Assembly (NCBI GenBank): GCA_035999765.1
Contig: CP108521.1
Span: forward strand, 6,014,001 to 6,078,000
Direction of reading: 5' to 3'
DNA from: Streptomyces sp. NBC_01231
GTDB taxonomy: Bacteria > Actinomycetota > Actinomycetes > Streptomycetales > Streptomycetaceae
Length of the DNA stretch: 64,000 bases
The position numbers were made by a program, and so were the translations under genes. Shown piece after piece: positions 27,080-36,635 of the stretch. The notes beneath the pieces are model-generated. The model saw only the letters and a list, made by a program, of their open reading frames with translations, was not told the origin of the DNA and searched no databases. Numbering within the stretch: position 1 is the stretch's first letter; every line of letters begins with the position of its first letter.

Positions 27080-28336
27080 ATGGCACCGTACGAATCCGAC
27101 GACAGCACGACTGCCGCGGAGGTCGACGACAGGTCCACGCGGAGGCGCAAGGCCGCGCGGTACGTCGTCCCGGTCGCGGTGGTGGGGGTGGCGGCGGCGA
27201 CCATCGGCCTCGTCCCCGCACTCGCCGACTCCGGCGATCCCGACCTGCCGAAGATCAGCGCCCAGGAACTCATAGAGAAGATCGCCGCCTCGGACGTACA
27301 GCAGCTGTCCGGGACGGTGAAGATCAGCACGGATCTCGGACTGCCCGACCTCGGCGGCCTGGAGAGCAGCCTGACCTCCGGCGCCATGGAGTCGGGCAAG
27401 GGTGACGGGTCCTCCGCCGACCCGTCCGCCAAGCTCACCGAGCTCGCGACCGGCACCCACACGCTGCGCGTCGCGGCAGACGGCCCGGACCGGCAGAAGC
27501 TGTCGTTGCTGGAGAGCGGCTCCGAGTACAGCGTGATCCACAACGGCAAGGACGTCTGGGGCTACGACAGCAAGTCGAACGAGGTCTACCACGCCACCGG
27601 GTCCGACAAGGCGGCGGCCGAGAAGGAGCGGGACGTCCCGGCCACGCCCAAGGACCTCACCGAGGACGCCCTCAAGGCGGTCGACGACACGACCTCCGTG
27701 ACCGTCGACGGCACCGCGCAGGTCGCGGGCCGCGATGCCTACCGCCTCGTCATCAAGCCCAAGGCCTCCGGCTCCACGGTCGGTCAGATCACCGTGGCCG
27801 TGGACTCGAAGACCGGGCTGCCGCTGAAGTTCACGCTGACCCCGTCGAGCGGGGGCGCCGCCGTCGTGGACGCGGGCTTCACCCAGGTCGCCTTCGGCAA
27901 GCCGGCCGCCTCCACCTTCGACTTCACCCCGCCCAAGGGCGCGAAGGTCACCGAGGGCGAGAAGGGTGAGAAGGGCAAGAACGGCTGGAAGGGCGAGAAC
28001 GGCGCGAAGGGCTGGAAGGGCGAGCACGACTCGCCGGGCGCCAAGCCCGAGGAGGACCTCGGCAAGGGGCTCGACGGTCTCAAGGTCATCGGCGAGGGCT
28101 GGAACTCCGTCGCCGTCTTCGACACCGGCGGCGAGGGCATGCCCAGCGGCTCCGAGGCCGGCGGCGACCTCGGCGGCTTCCTCGGCTCGTTCGGCGACAA
28201 GGTCACCGGCAAGTTCGGCTCGGGCACGGTCTTCTCGACCCGCCTGGTCAACGCCCTGATGACCGACGACGGCAAGGTCTACGTCGGCGCGGTCGACAAG
28301 GCCGCCCTGGTCAAGGCGGCCGACGCGGGGCGGTAA
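27080..28336 (+). CDS. LolA-like (DUF2092-type) exported protein with a Gly-Lys-rich insert
   Basis: 418 residues. One N-terminal membrane anchor or signal segment (VVPVAVVGVAAATIGLVPALA) near residues 30-50, no lipobox. The body, residues about 55-300, resembles the LolA/LppX beta-fold that binds acyl chains. An insert at about residues 293-318 repeats Gly-Glu-Lys/Gly-x-Lys units (positions about 27955-28035). An ABC exporter follows 55 bases downstream on the same strand, which suggests an envelope-lipid or stress role. Function inferred from fold resemblance only. Confidence 0.75.
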   Translation: MAPYESDDSTTAAEVDDRSTRRRKAARYVVPVAVVGVAAATIGLVPALADSGDPDLPKISAQELIEKIAASDVQQLSGTVKISTDLGLPDLGGLESSLTSGAMESGKGDGSSADPSAKLTELATGTHTLRVAADGPDRQKLSLLESGSEYSVIHNGKDVWGYDSKSNEVYHATGSDKAAAEKERDVPATPKDLTEDALKAVDDTTSVTVDGTAQVAGRDAYRLVIKPKASGSTVGQITVAVDSKTGLPLKFTLTPSSGGAAVVDAGFTQVAFGKPAASTFDFTPPKGAKVTEGEKGEKGKNGWKGENGAKGWKGEHDSPGAKPEEDLGKGLDGLKVIGEGWNSVAVFDTGGEGMPSGSEAGGDLGGFLGSFGDKVTGKFGSGTVFSTRLVNALMTDDGKVYVGAVDKAALVKAADAGR

Positions 28337-28391
28337 GGCCCGTCCGCGCACGCGGCGAGTACCGTACGCGCACGACGAATCGAGGGAGCCG

Positions 28392-29378
28392 ATGGGCGAA
28401 ACGTCCGCCACGGAACCGGAGTCGGAGCCGGATCCCCAGGGTGTGGATGACAGCGTCATCCACACCCGTGCGCTCACCAAGCGCTACCGCGGCGGACAAC
28501 TCGCCGTCGACGGTCTCGACCTGACCGTCCCGGCGGGCAGCGTCTTCGGCTTCCTCGGTCCGAACGGCTCCGGCAAGACCACCACCATCCGCATGCTGAT
28601 GGGGCTCATCGAGCCCACCTCGGGGGCGGCCCGGGTCCTGGGCCGCCCCATGCCGCGCTCCTCGCGCGCCGTGCTCCCGCACGTCGGCGCCCTCATCGAG
28701 GGCCCCGCTCTCTACGGCTTCCTCTCCGGCCGCCAGAACCTGACGCGGTACGACGCCGCCGACCCGACCGCCGACCCGCGCACCCGGGCCAACCGCGTCG
28801 CGGCGGCACTGGACCGGGTGGGGCTCGCGGCCGCCGCCGGCAAGAAGGCGAAGGCGTACTCACTGGGCATGAAGCAGCGCCTCGGTCTCGCTGCCGCCCT
28901 GCTCCAGCCGCGCAAGCTGCTCGTTCTCGACGAGCCGACCAACGGCCTCGACCCGCAGGGCATGCGCGAGATCCGCTCCCTGATCCGGGAGCTGGCCTCC
29001 GACGGCACGACCGTCTTCCTCTCCTCCCACCTGCTCGACGAGATCGAACAGGTCTGCACCCACGCGGCCGTGATGGCACAGGGCCGCCTGATCATCCAGG
29101 GCCCGGTGGCGGACCTGGCGGCGGGCACCCGCGGCCGGCTGGCCGTGACGACCCCGGACGCGGGGGAGGCGGCACGGGTGCTGAAGGAACAGGGGGCCTC
29201 GGACGTGGTCGTCACGGACGACCTGGTGACCGCCGAGCCGCCGGACCGCGATCTCGCCGACGTGAACGCGGCACTGGTGACGGCGGGCGTCCGCGTCCGC
29301 GGCTTCGGCCTGGAACGGGCCTCCCTGGAGGACGCGTTCGTGGCCCTGACGGGGGAGGGCTTCGATGTCGCGGGTTGA
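28392..29378 (+). CDS. ABC exporter ATPase (CcmA/DrrA type)
   Basis: 328 residues. Walker A GPNGSGKTTT, signature 'YSLGMKQRLGLAAAL', Walker B LLVLDEPTNGLDP and switch His SSHLL are visible; the C-terminal 90 residues form the extra domain of drug/lantibiotic exporter ATPases. An N-terminal acidic stretch (residues 1-25) precedes the domain. GAGGGAG precedes the ATG. It overlaps the permease gene by 14 bases. Confidence 0.92.
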   Translation: MGETSATEPESEPDPQGVDDSVIHTRALTKRYRGGQLAVDGLDLTVPAGSVFGFLGPNGSGKTTTIRMLMGLIEPTSGAARVLGRPMPRSSRAVLPHVGALIEGPALYGFLSGRQNLTRYDAADPTADPRTRANRVAAALDRVGLAAAAGKKAKAYSLGMKQRLGLAAALLQPRKLLVLDEPTNGLDPQGMREIRSLIRELASDGTTVFLSSHLLDEIEQVCTHAAVMAQGRLIIQGPVADLAAGTRGRLAVTTPDAGEAARVLKEQGASDVVVTDDLVTAEPPDRDLADVNAALVTAGVRVRGFGLERASLEDAFVALTGEGFDVAG

Positions 29379-30366
29379 CGCCGAGCGAGCTGAGGTCGAG
29401 CGGGCTGACGCCGAGCGGGCCGAGGTCGAGAGGGCGGGGATGGAGCGGGCTGAGGTCGAAACGTCGGGGATGGGGCGGGCGGGGATCGAGCGGTCCGGCA
29501 CCGCGTCGACCGCAGCCGTACGCACTCCTCGTGTGCTGTGGACCCTGGGGCTTTTCCGCAACGAACTGCTGACCACCTTCCGGCGCTGGCGTACCCTCGC
29601 GCTGCTCGGGGTGCTGGCGGCCGTGCCGATCCTGGTCGGGATCGCCGTGAAGATGGAGACCAGTGACAACTCGGGGGCCGGCCCCGGCGGCGGAGGTCCG
29701 GCGTTCATGTCGCAGATCACCAACAACGGCCTGTTCCTGGTCTTCACCGCGCTCGCCGCGACACTCCCGTTCTTCCTGCCGATGGCGATCGGCGTCATCG
29801 CGGGCGACGCGATCGCCGGCGAGGCCAACGCGGGCACCCTGCGCTACCTCCTGGTCGCCCCCGCCGGCCGCAGCCGCCTCCTCCTCACCAAGTACGCGAC
29901 GGTGATGGTCTTCTGCCTGGTCGCCACCCTGGTGGTCGCGGTCTCGGCCCTGACGGTCGGAGCGCTGCTCTTCCCGCTCGGCGACCTGATCACGATCTCC
30001 GGCACCCGGATCAGCTTCGCCGACGGTCTCGGCAGGGCCCTGCTGATCGCCCTGGTCGTCGCCGCGTCACTGATCGGTGTGGCGGCCCTGGGCCTGTTCG
30101 TCTCCACCCTGACCAGCAGCGGCATCGCGGCGATGGCGACCACCGTGGGCCTGCTGATCACCATCCAGATCCTCGACCAGATCCCCCAACTCCACGCGCT
30201 CCAGCCGTACTTCTTCTCCCACTACTGGCTGTCCTTCGCCGACCTCATGCGCGACCCGGTGTACTGGGACGACCTGGTGAAGAACCTCGGCCTCCAGGCC
30301 CTGTACGCGGCTGTGTTCGGCTCGGCGGCCTGGGCCCGCTTCACGGCGAAGGACGTGACGTCCTAG
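29365..30366 (+). CDS. ABC-2 family exporter permease with a repetitive charged N-terminus
   Basis: 333 residues with about six membrane spans from residue 75 on, ABC-2 type, pairing with the preceding ATPase. The first 45 residues are unusual: units related to ERAEVERAD/ERAGMERAE are repeated about five times and would form a charged helix on the cytoplasmic side. The start at 29365 lies within the ATPase gene and is followed by that gene's stop; a later start would remove the repeats. It ends 3 bases from the convergent flavodoxin gene. Confidence 0.88.
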   Translation: MSRVDAERAEVERADAERAEVERAGMERAEVETSGMGRAGIERSGTASTAAVRTPRVLWTLGLFRNELLTTFRRWRTLALLGVLAAVPILVGIAVKMETSDNSGAGPGGGGPAFMSQITNNGLFLVFTALAATLPFFLPMAIGVIAGDAIAGEANAGTLRYLLVAPAGRSRLLLTKYATVMVFCLVATLVVAVSALTVGALLFPLGDLITISGTRISFADGLGRALLIALVVAASLIGVAALGLFVSTLTSSGIAAMATTVGLLITIQILDQIPQLHALQPYFFSHYWLSFADLMRDPVYWDDLVKNLGLQALYAAVFGSAAWARFTAKDVTS

Positions 30367-30369
30367 AGG

Positions 30370-30954
30370 TCATTCGGTCTCGTACGGGAAGCGGGCGAGG
30401 GGCGGTTCCTGGGCGAAGAAGGTCTTGGCGCGGGCCAGTGCCGCGGTGTCCCTCAGTACGTCACCGGGCTTGCTGCCGTTGCCGAGCAGGACTCCGCCGA
30501 ACCGCATTCCCAGGTACGCGGCCGAGTTGTTGAGCGTGCCGACCAGCGGGTCGGCCACCTCGCCCTCCTCGTGCGCGAGCGCGGTGACGCCCCAGAGGGT
30601 GCGCCCCGCCAGCGTGGCCTTGAAATCCAGGCCGGGGGTGCGCAGCCAGCCCGACCAGTGGTCCAGGTAGCGCTTGGTGTGGGCGGAGACGGCGTACCAG
30701 TACAGCGGGGACGCGATCACGAGGTCCGTCGCCGCGAGCGTGGCGTCGAGCAGCAGCGCGAGGTTGCCCTCGGTGGGACGGGTGTGGTCGCTGTCGTGCC
30801 GCAGGTCCTCGAAGTCGGGGACGGGATGCTCGGCGAGGTCGATCCACCGTTGCTCGACGTCCGCGGGGAGCTGTTCGGCGGCCGTGCGGGCCAGGAGTTC
30901 GGTGTTGCCGTCCTGGCGGGCGCTGCCCAGGACGAACAGGAAACGGCGGGTCAT
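30370..30954 (-). CDS. NAD(P)H-dependent flavodoxin-fold oxidoreductase
   Basis: 194-residue FMN reductase/quinone reductase-like protein. The FMN phosphate loop is GSARQDGNTELLA at residue about 10, and the SPLYWYAVSAHTKRYLDHW segment that stacks on the flavin is near residue 85. Soluble, cytoplasmic. Start at 30954 chosen because it gives the flavodoxin first strand directly (MTRRFLFVLGSAR). Substrate not deducible. Confidence 0.87.
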   Translation of the reverse strand: MTRRFLFVLGSARQDGNTELLARTAAEQLPADVEQRWIDLAEHPVPDFEDLRHDSDHTRPTEGNLALLLDATLAATDLVIASPLYWYAVSAHTKRYLDHWSGWLRTPGLDFKATLAGRTLWGVTALAHEEGEVADPLVGTLNNSAAYLGMRFGGVLLGNGSKPGDVLRDTAALARAKTFFAQEPPLARFPYETE

Positions 30955-31034
30955 ACGGGTCCCCCAGCGATCGACGGTCGTCAGCTGTGCGCGCACGCAC
31001 CCTGCATGCACGCACACCCTGCACGCGTACGCGA

Positions 31035-31065
31035 TGTATATGCGTACACATCTTATGCACGTGCA
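31035..31065. promoter_or_regulatory. Inverted-repeat sites upstream of the flavodoxin gene
   Basis: TGTA-N6-TACA at 31035-31048 and the perfect palindrome TGCACGTGCA at 31056-31065, in a stretch of alternating purines and pyrimidines. They lie in the only space available for a promoter of the flavodoxin gene. No regulator gene is adjacent. Confidence 0.4.
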
Positions 31066-31066
31066 A

Positions 31067-32362
31067 TCAATACGCGCAATCAGTCGTCGTGCCGTCGAGC
31101 GTCCGCAGCAGCAGATCCTCCCGCCCGCGCGGTGCCACAAGCTGGAGCCCGACCGGGCAGCCGTCCGCCCCGAATCCCGCCGGAACGTTGACCGCCGGAT
31201 GCCCACTGAGGTTGAACGCCCAGGTCAGGGAGGTGGAATAGCGCTCGCCCGGCCCCTCGTGCCCGTGCGGTGGGATGGGTGTGGTCGGTGTCAGCAGCAC
31301 CTCGGCGTCGGTGAAGAGCGCGTCCAGGCTCCGGTCGTTCGTCGCCCGGACGCGGTGAGCGACGGCGAGATCCGCACCGGGTGTGCGCAGCGCGATCCAG
31401 GCGGGCGCCGGGTCTTCGAGGCGAAGGTCGGTGCGCGGTCGTACGAGGCGTACGGCGCCGGAGTCCGCGAGACGGACGGCCGCGGCGTGGGCGATCGCCA
31501 CGATCTCGGGGTCGGGGTCGGCGAAGCCGAGGGCGGGGGACCAGACGGCGGATGGGGGAGTCGTGGAGGTCCCGAGCATTGAGGTCGTGGCCGTCGTGGC
31601 CGTCGTGGCGGAGTCGGTGCCCGGATGCCGCGCCGCCCCGCTCATCGCCCGCCAGTACGCCGCCGCGTCCGCCGGGTGCCGGGCCAGGACGCCGGGCGCG
31701 GTGAGTCCCGTACGGTCGGCCGTCGGCAGCCGGCCGTTGCTGACTTTCAGCCCGATCACACCGCACCATGCCGCCGGGATCCGCACCGAGCCCGCCCCGT
31801 CGCTGCCGGTCGCCAGCGGCACCAGCCCCGCCGCGACCGCCGCCGCGGACCCTGCCGAGGAACCGCCAGGGGTGCGGTCGGCCCGCCAGGGATTGACGGT
31901 ACGGCCCTGAGCGCCAAGTCCCCAGGTCTGCCACGGAGTTCCGGGCCCGGGGACGGAGGTGGCACCCACGGCCACGCACCCGGCCGCGAGCAGCGGGCCC
32001 GCCGTACGCAGCCCGTGCCGTCCCTTCACCCCGATCGGAACGCCGGCCAGCGGGAGCACCTCCCCCGCGGCGACCCGAGCGTCCACCGCACGTGCCCATC
32101 CCGGGGCGGCCTCCTCCCACACCTCGGCGAACGCGCACAGGGCCGGCTCGGCCCGCCGGATCCGCTCCAGCGTCTCGGCGACCACGTCGACGGCGGACAG
32201 AGCGCGCGACCGTACGGCGAAGGCGATGTGCTCGGCGGAGAGGGAGGCGAGGGAGGAGAGCGAGGACAGAGGTGGAGGGGAAGAGGGACGGGGAGAGGGG
32301 CGGGGGCGGAAGAGGGAGAAGGGTGGGGAGCTGGTCGGGGAGACGTCATCGGCGTGGGTCAT
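31067..32362 (-). CDS. Amidase-signature family protein
   Basis: 431 residues. The Ser-cisSer-Lys site is recognisable: Lys in '[13 protein letters not shown]'-like GVKG near residue 113, and the Ser-rich loop [14 protein letters not shown] with '[14 protein letters not shown]' near 170-200. The motif is GVKG rather than the usual GVKD, and the Gly-rich loop reads [10 protein letters not shown]. The Pro/Ser-rich N-terminal 40 residues look disordered. Substrate unknown. Its ATG overlaps the stop of the upstream P-loop gene as ATGA. Confidence 0.85.
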   Translation of the reverse strand: MTHADDVSPTSSPPFSLFRPRPSPRPSSPPPLSSLSSLASLSAEHIAFAVRSRALSAVDVVAETLERIRRAEPALCAFAEVWEEAAPGWARAVDARVAAGEVLPLAGVPIGVKGRHGLRTAGPLLAAGCVAVGATSVPGPGTPWQTWGLGAQGRTVNPWRADRTPGGSSAGSAAAVAAGLVPLATGSDGAGSVRIPAAWCGVIGLKVSNGRLPTADRTGLTAPGVLARHPADAAAYWRAMSGAARHPGTDSATTATTATTSMLGTSTTPPSAVWSPALGFADPDPEIVAIAHAAAVRLADSGAVRLVRPRTDLRLEDPAPAWIALRTPGADLAVAHRVRATNDRSLDALFTDAEVLLTPTTPIPPHGHEGPGERYSTSLTWAFNLSGHPAVNVPAGFGADGCPVGLQLVAPRGREDLLLRTLDGTTTDCAY

Positions 32363-32877
32363 GCGGTCCTGGCGGTGAGCCGGGCCAGCGCGGCCGTCTC
32401 ACGGGGTGGAGGGCCGGTCAGGTCGCCCAGGCGCCAGGCGGACACCCAGGGCACGCGGTACACGTCGATCACCGACTCGATCACCTTGATCCGCTGCGTG
32501 AGCGGACGCGGCAGCCTTCCGGGCGCGTCCGCGACCAGCACGACCGCGTCGAGATCGAGGCCGGGCGGGGCCTCGCCGTGCCGGAAGACCTCCAGGGTGT
32601 GCAGCGCGGAACGCAGGCCGGACGCATGGGTACGGGCGACGAGCAGGACGGACCTCGGGGCGGCGGGCTCCGGCCAGTCGCGTCCGCAGTCGTGGCCGCC
32701 GTAGACGGTCGCGAGGGTGGAGGTGCCGGCGCCGCCGTGGGCGCCGACGAAGGAGTAGCGTCGGGGGGTCGCGCTGGCGTGGACGGGCTCCGGCGGGACC
32801 GGCTCCGGCGCGGGCACGGGCCCGCGGATCCAGATCTCCGGTCCGAGTGGTGCGTCCGTCCGCATACCTGTCCCCAT
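32359..32877 (-). CDS. DUF6668-like protein with a deviant P-loop
   Basis: 172 residues. A Pro-rich N-terminus of about 40 residues is followed by [19 protein letters not shown], a Walker-A-like loop close to that of ParA/MinD/Soj ATPases but without the signature Lys at the first or second position. A later hydrophobic strand ends '[14 protein letters not shown]'. I recall similar Streptomyces proteins as DUF6668. Role unknown. Translationally coupled to the amidase gene. Confidence 0.65.
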   Translation of the reverse strand: MGTGMRTDAPLGPEIWIRGPVPAPEPVPPEPVHASATPRRYSFVGAHGGAGTSTLATVYGGHDCGRDWPEPAAPRSVLLVARTHASGLRSALHTLEVFRHGEAPPGLDLDAVVLVADAPGRLPRPLTQRIKVIESVIDVYRVPWVSAWRLGDLTGPPPRETAALARLTARTA

Positions 32878-33135
32878 CTGCGTGATCGTTCCTGGTCACT
32901 CCTACCTACCCGGCGGCGCTCACGGGATTCGGGACCGCCTCTGACGAGGTGTGAGTTCCTGGAACGAGGCTGTGACGCCTCAGTGACGTGAGAATCGCGG
33001 GCGAGCGGAGAGACTCGACAGTACGTGTACGACCGGATCTTGACGCTGGGGACGGAGTCCGACGGCGAGAGGGAGCACCATGGAACCCGAACGCGCTGTC
33101 CGGCGACTCTCCGACGCATCCGAGTGAGGGAACCG

Positions 33136-34956
33136 ATGTCTCGACTCAGCCGTGACAAGAAGCGGGACCGCCAGGGTGACCACCAGCGGGACCATCAGGC
33201 GGGCCATCAACGGGCCGAGCGTCCGGCCGCCTCGGCGGCACCGATCGAGGTCCGCGTCCCCGGCGACGCCGGCCCGGGCTGTGCCTCCATCGGCGGCGTC
33301 CGGGTCGTCGCGGCTCCCGGCCAGGAGGTCCAGCAGGCCGTGCTGAACCACCTCCACCGTCTCGCCCTCGCCACCGGCCGCACCGTCCTGGCCACCATCC
33401 ACGACACCCGCATCGGCTACGTGGTCCCCCTCCGCGTCACTCCTGAGGGGGCGAGCGACTTCAGTTCGGAGCCGGTGCGGATGGATTCGGCGGGGGAGCG
33501 GGGCGAGCGGGACCGGCGGAATGATTCGGGGGAACCGGAGGAGTCGGAGGAGTTGGCGGCACCCGGGACGTCGGCGGTCGCACCCGGTGTGCCGGGCGGC
33601 GGTGTCGAGGGGGCGGGAGTGTCGGCGACGTCGGGGGCCGCGACCTCAGGGGCCGCGACGTCGGGGGCCGCGGCACCTCTGCGGTCACCCGTCTGGCCGG
33701 AGGCGCCCGCGCCGGAGGACTCCGACTGGCCCGCGCCGGCGTCCGACGTGCCCACCCCGCCGCTGCCCTCCGGCCCGCCCGTGGTTCCCGTACAGCCGCA
33801 GTGGGCGCAGTACGACAGGCCCACGCATCTGCCTCGGGAGGTGGCGGAGCCCGTGCGGGACGAGGCGCCCACGTTTCGGATGCGGACCGTGTCGAGCGAT
33901 GCCGTGCCCGAGAGGGCCGTGCCGGGTGACGCCATGCCCGAAGGGGCCGTGCCCGACCAGACAACGCCCGACGGGACAACGCCCGACGGGACAGCGCCCG
34001 ACGGGACAGCGCCCGACGGGACAGCGCCCGACGGGACAGCGCCCGACGGGACAGCGCCCGACGGGACAGCGCCCGACGGGACAGCGCCCGACGACGAGGC
34101 CGCACCCACGTTCACCCTGCGGGCGCTACCGCAGCCGCAGCCGCCTCAGACCTCCGCCCCCGGTACGGTCGCCGCCCCGACAGGGGTGTTCGGCCCGCCG
34201 CCCGTGATGGACACACCCTCCGCGCCCGCACCGGAGCGTGGACCCATGTCGTCCCCTGGTCGCGCACCGGAGCGCCCGCCCGTTGCCGCACCGGCCCCCG
34301 CCTCCGCCCCCGCACCACTCCCCACCCCTCTCCCCACGCCCGCATCGCTCCCCACCCCCGCACCACTCCTCGCCCCCAAGCCCTCCGACGACCTCGGCCT
34401 CGACCCCGCCCCCAAACCCACTCCGCCCCGCGGCTTCGACGCCGTGGCCGAGGCCGTTCTCGGGGACGGCCCCCTCACCGCGCCCGGTGACGACGCAGAG
34501 CCCGCGTTGCTCGCCGAGCCGATGGGGCGGATCAACGAGGAGGTGAAGGCGGGGCGCACGGACGCCGCGGCGGAGTTGGCGGAGCGGACCGTGGCACAGG
34601 CCTCGGAGACGTTGGGGCCGGAGCACCCCGAAGTGCTGCGGCTGCGTGAACTGACCGCCTACATCGCCTACTTGGCCGGCGAACCGGTCCGCGCGTTCCG
34701 CCTCTCCCTGGACCTGGCCCACGTCCACCACCGCGCACGGGACGCGGAGGCCGCGTACGCCAATGTGCAGAGCGCCTTCACCGCCTGGCGGGCCGTACGC
34801 GACCCGCGCGAGGGACTGGACTTGGGCCAGGCCCTGATCGCCCTGTGGACCGAGCTCACATCCGAGGAGGGCCCGGCCGCCGACGACATCGAGCAGTTGG
34901 AGAAGGCGAACGCCCGCATGGGCCGACTCACCGACCGCGCCCGCGACAGCGACTGA
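33136..34956 (+). CDS. TPR-like protein with a long repetitive Pro/Ala/Thr linker
   Basis: 606 residues. The N-terminal part (residues 1-110) is basic, then a small conserved domain (PIEVRVPGDAGPG to GYVVPLRVTPEG). Residues about 115-465 are low-complexity, with nine pentapeptide units (TTPDG/TAPDG) at 33961-34095 and a run of TSGAA units. The C-terminal 140 residues are helical and resemble tetratricopeptide motifs (AAELAERTVAQASETLGPEHPEVLRLRE). The ATG at 33136 follows GTGAGGG and is preferred to an in-frame start 111 bases upstream. No signal or membrane segment. Function unknown. Confidence 0.75.
   Translation: MSRLSRDKKRDRQGDHQRDHQAGHQRAERPAASAAPIEVRVPGDAGPGCASIGGVRVVAAPGQEVQQAVLNHLHRLALATGRTVLATIHDTRIGYVVPLRVTPEGASDFSSEPVRMDSAGERGERDRRNDSGEPEESEELAAPGTSAVAPGVPGGGVEGAGVSATSGAATSGAATSGAAAPLRSPVWPEAPAPEDSDWPAPASDVPTPPLPSGPPVVPVQPQWAQYDRPTHLPREVAEPVRDEAPTFRMRTVSSDAVPERAVPGDAMPEGAVPDQTTPDGTTPDGTAPDGTAPDGTAPDGTAPDGTAPDGTAPDGTAPDDEAAPTFTLRALPQPQPPQTSAPGTVAAPTGVFGPPPVMDTPSAPAPERGPMSSPGRAPERPPVAAPAPASAPAPLPTPLPTPASLPTPAPLLAPKPSDDLGLDPAPKPTPPRGFDAVAEAVLGDGPLTAPGDDAEPALLAEPMGRINEEVKAGRTDAAAELAERTVAQASETLGPEHPEVLRLRELTAYIAYLAGEPVRAFRLSLDLAHVHHRARDAEAAYANVQSAFTAWRAVRDPREGLDLGQALIALWTELTSEEGPAADDIEQLEKANARMGRLTDRARDSD
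33961..34095 (+). repeat. Coding minisatellite, nine 15-bp units
   Basis: Nine tandem units of 15 bases (ACAGCGCCCGACGGG and close variants: the first two have ACAAC, the last ends GAC). They encode TAPDG. The six middle units are identical at every base, so expansion is recent. Confidence 0.95.
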
Positions 34957-34981
34957 CAGGCCCTCTGGGACGGCTGGGGCC

Positions 34982-35010
34982 GCTGGTGCCGCGGCGCGCA
35001 CGGCACCAGC
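34982..35010. terminator. Bidirectional hairpin terminator
   Basis: Perfect 10-base stem (GCTGGTGCCG/CGGCACCAGC) with a 9-base loop between the convergent TPR and M28 genes. Confidence 0.65.
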
Positions 35011-35022
35011 TCGCCCGCACCG

Positions 35023-36036
<1,014 letters not shown>

Positions 36037-36137
36037 TCAAGAGCGCAATCCGGTCAGGCCTGTTCGTATAGCGGAGCAATTCCGATCAGTGCTGTCCATA
36101 TGGCGAGTGCTCAGGGCTGTTTCTGTGGCCCGGGCGC

Positions 36138-36611
36138 TCAGTGCACGCAGAACTCGTTGCCCTCCGGATCCGCCATCACCACCCACTCGCCCCCTGGTTC
36201 CTTCACCTCCCGCAGCACGTTCGCCCCGAGCTTCGTCAGCCGCTCGACCTCACCCGCGCGCCGCCCGTCGCCGGGGTGCAGGTCGAGATGGAGCCGGTTC
36301 TTGACCGTCTTCGCCTCCGGCACCCGCTGGAACAGCAGCCGCCGCCCCAGCCCGGTCCCGCTCTCCTCGTCGTACGGGTCCTCGGGATGCCGTACGGCGA
36401 TCAGGTCCCGCCAGGCACGGCGGCCGTGCGACTCGACGGTCAGTTCGGCCGGCGCGGCCCCAAGGTCCAGCAGTTTCTCGATGAGCGCGCTGTTGTCCTC
36501 GACCCGGTAGTTGAGCGCGGCGGCCCAGAAGTCCGCCTGCGCGTGCGGATCGCCGGCGTCGACGACGAGCTTCCAGTGCACGGGTCCGGGTGAGGTCTGA
36601 GTCTGAGTCAT
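36138..36611 (-). CDS. VOC/glyoxalase-family protein
   Basis: 157 residues with two beta-alpha-beta-beta-beta halves. The segments VHWKLVVDAGDPHAQADFWAAALN, 'NRLHLDLHPGDG' and the terminal 'MADPEGNEFCVH' are characteristic of the glyoxalase/bleomycin-resistance superfamily, with possible metal ligands His (LHLDL) and Glu (NEFC). Substrate unknown. The ATG at 36611 is embedded in a palindrome shared with the divergent CGNR regulator, with a -10 (TATAAC) 7 bases upstream, so the message is probably leaderless. Confidence 0.85.
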   Translation of the reverse strand: MTQTQTSPGPVHWKLVVDAGDPHAQADFWAAALNYRVEDNSALIEKLLDLGAAPAELTVESHGRRAWRDLIAVRHPEDPYDEESGTGLGRRLLFQRVPEAKTVKNRLHLDLHPGDGRRAGEVERLTKLGANVLREVKEPGGEWVVMADPEGNEFCVH

Positions 36612-36635
36612 ATAACCAGTTATACTGGTTATATG
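36609..36635. promoter_or_regulatory. Shared palindromic operator/promoter containing both start codons
   Basis: Perfect 11-base arms around TTATA. The left arm begins with the CAT that is the minus-strand VOC start, and the right arm ends with the ATG of the CGNR gene. The plus strand has TATACT at 36621-36626, six bases before the ATG; the minus strand has TATAAC at 36624-36619, seven bases before its ATG. The two -10 elements overlap, so the two leaderless promoters should be mutually exclusive. Likely bound by the CGNR protein. Confidence 0.8.

Noticed and set aside
33961..34095. CRISPR-like array
   Set aside because: The 15-base units are contiguous with no spacers and keep the reading frame of a protein.
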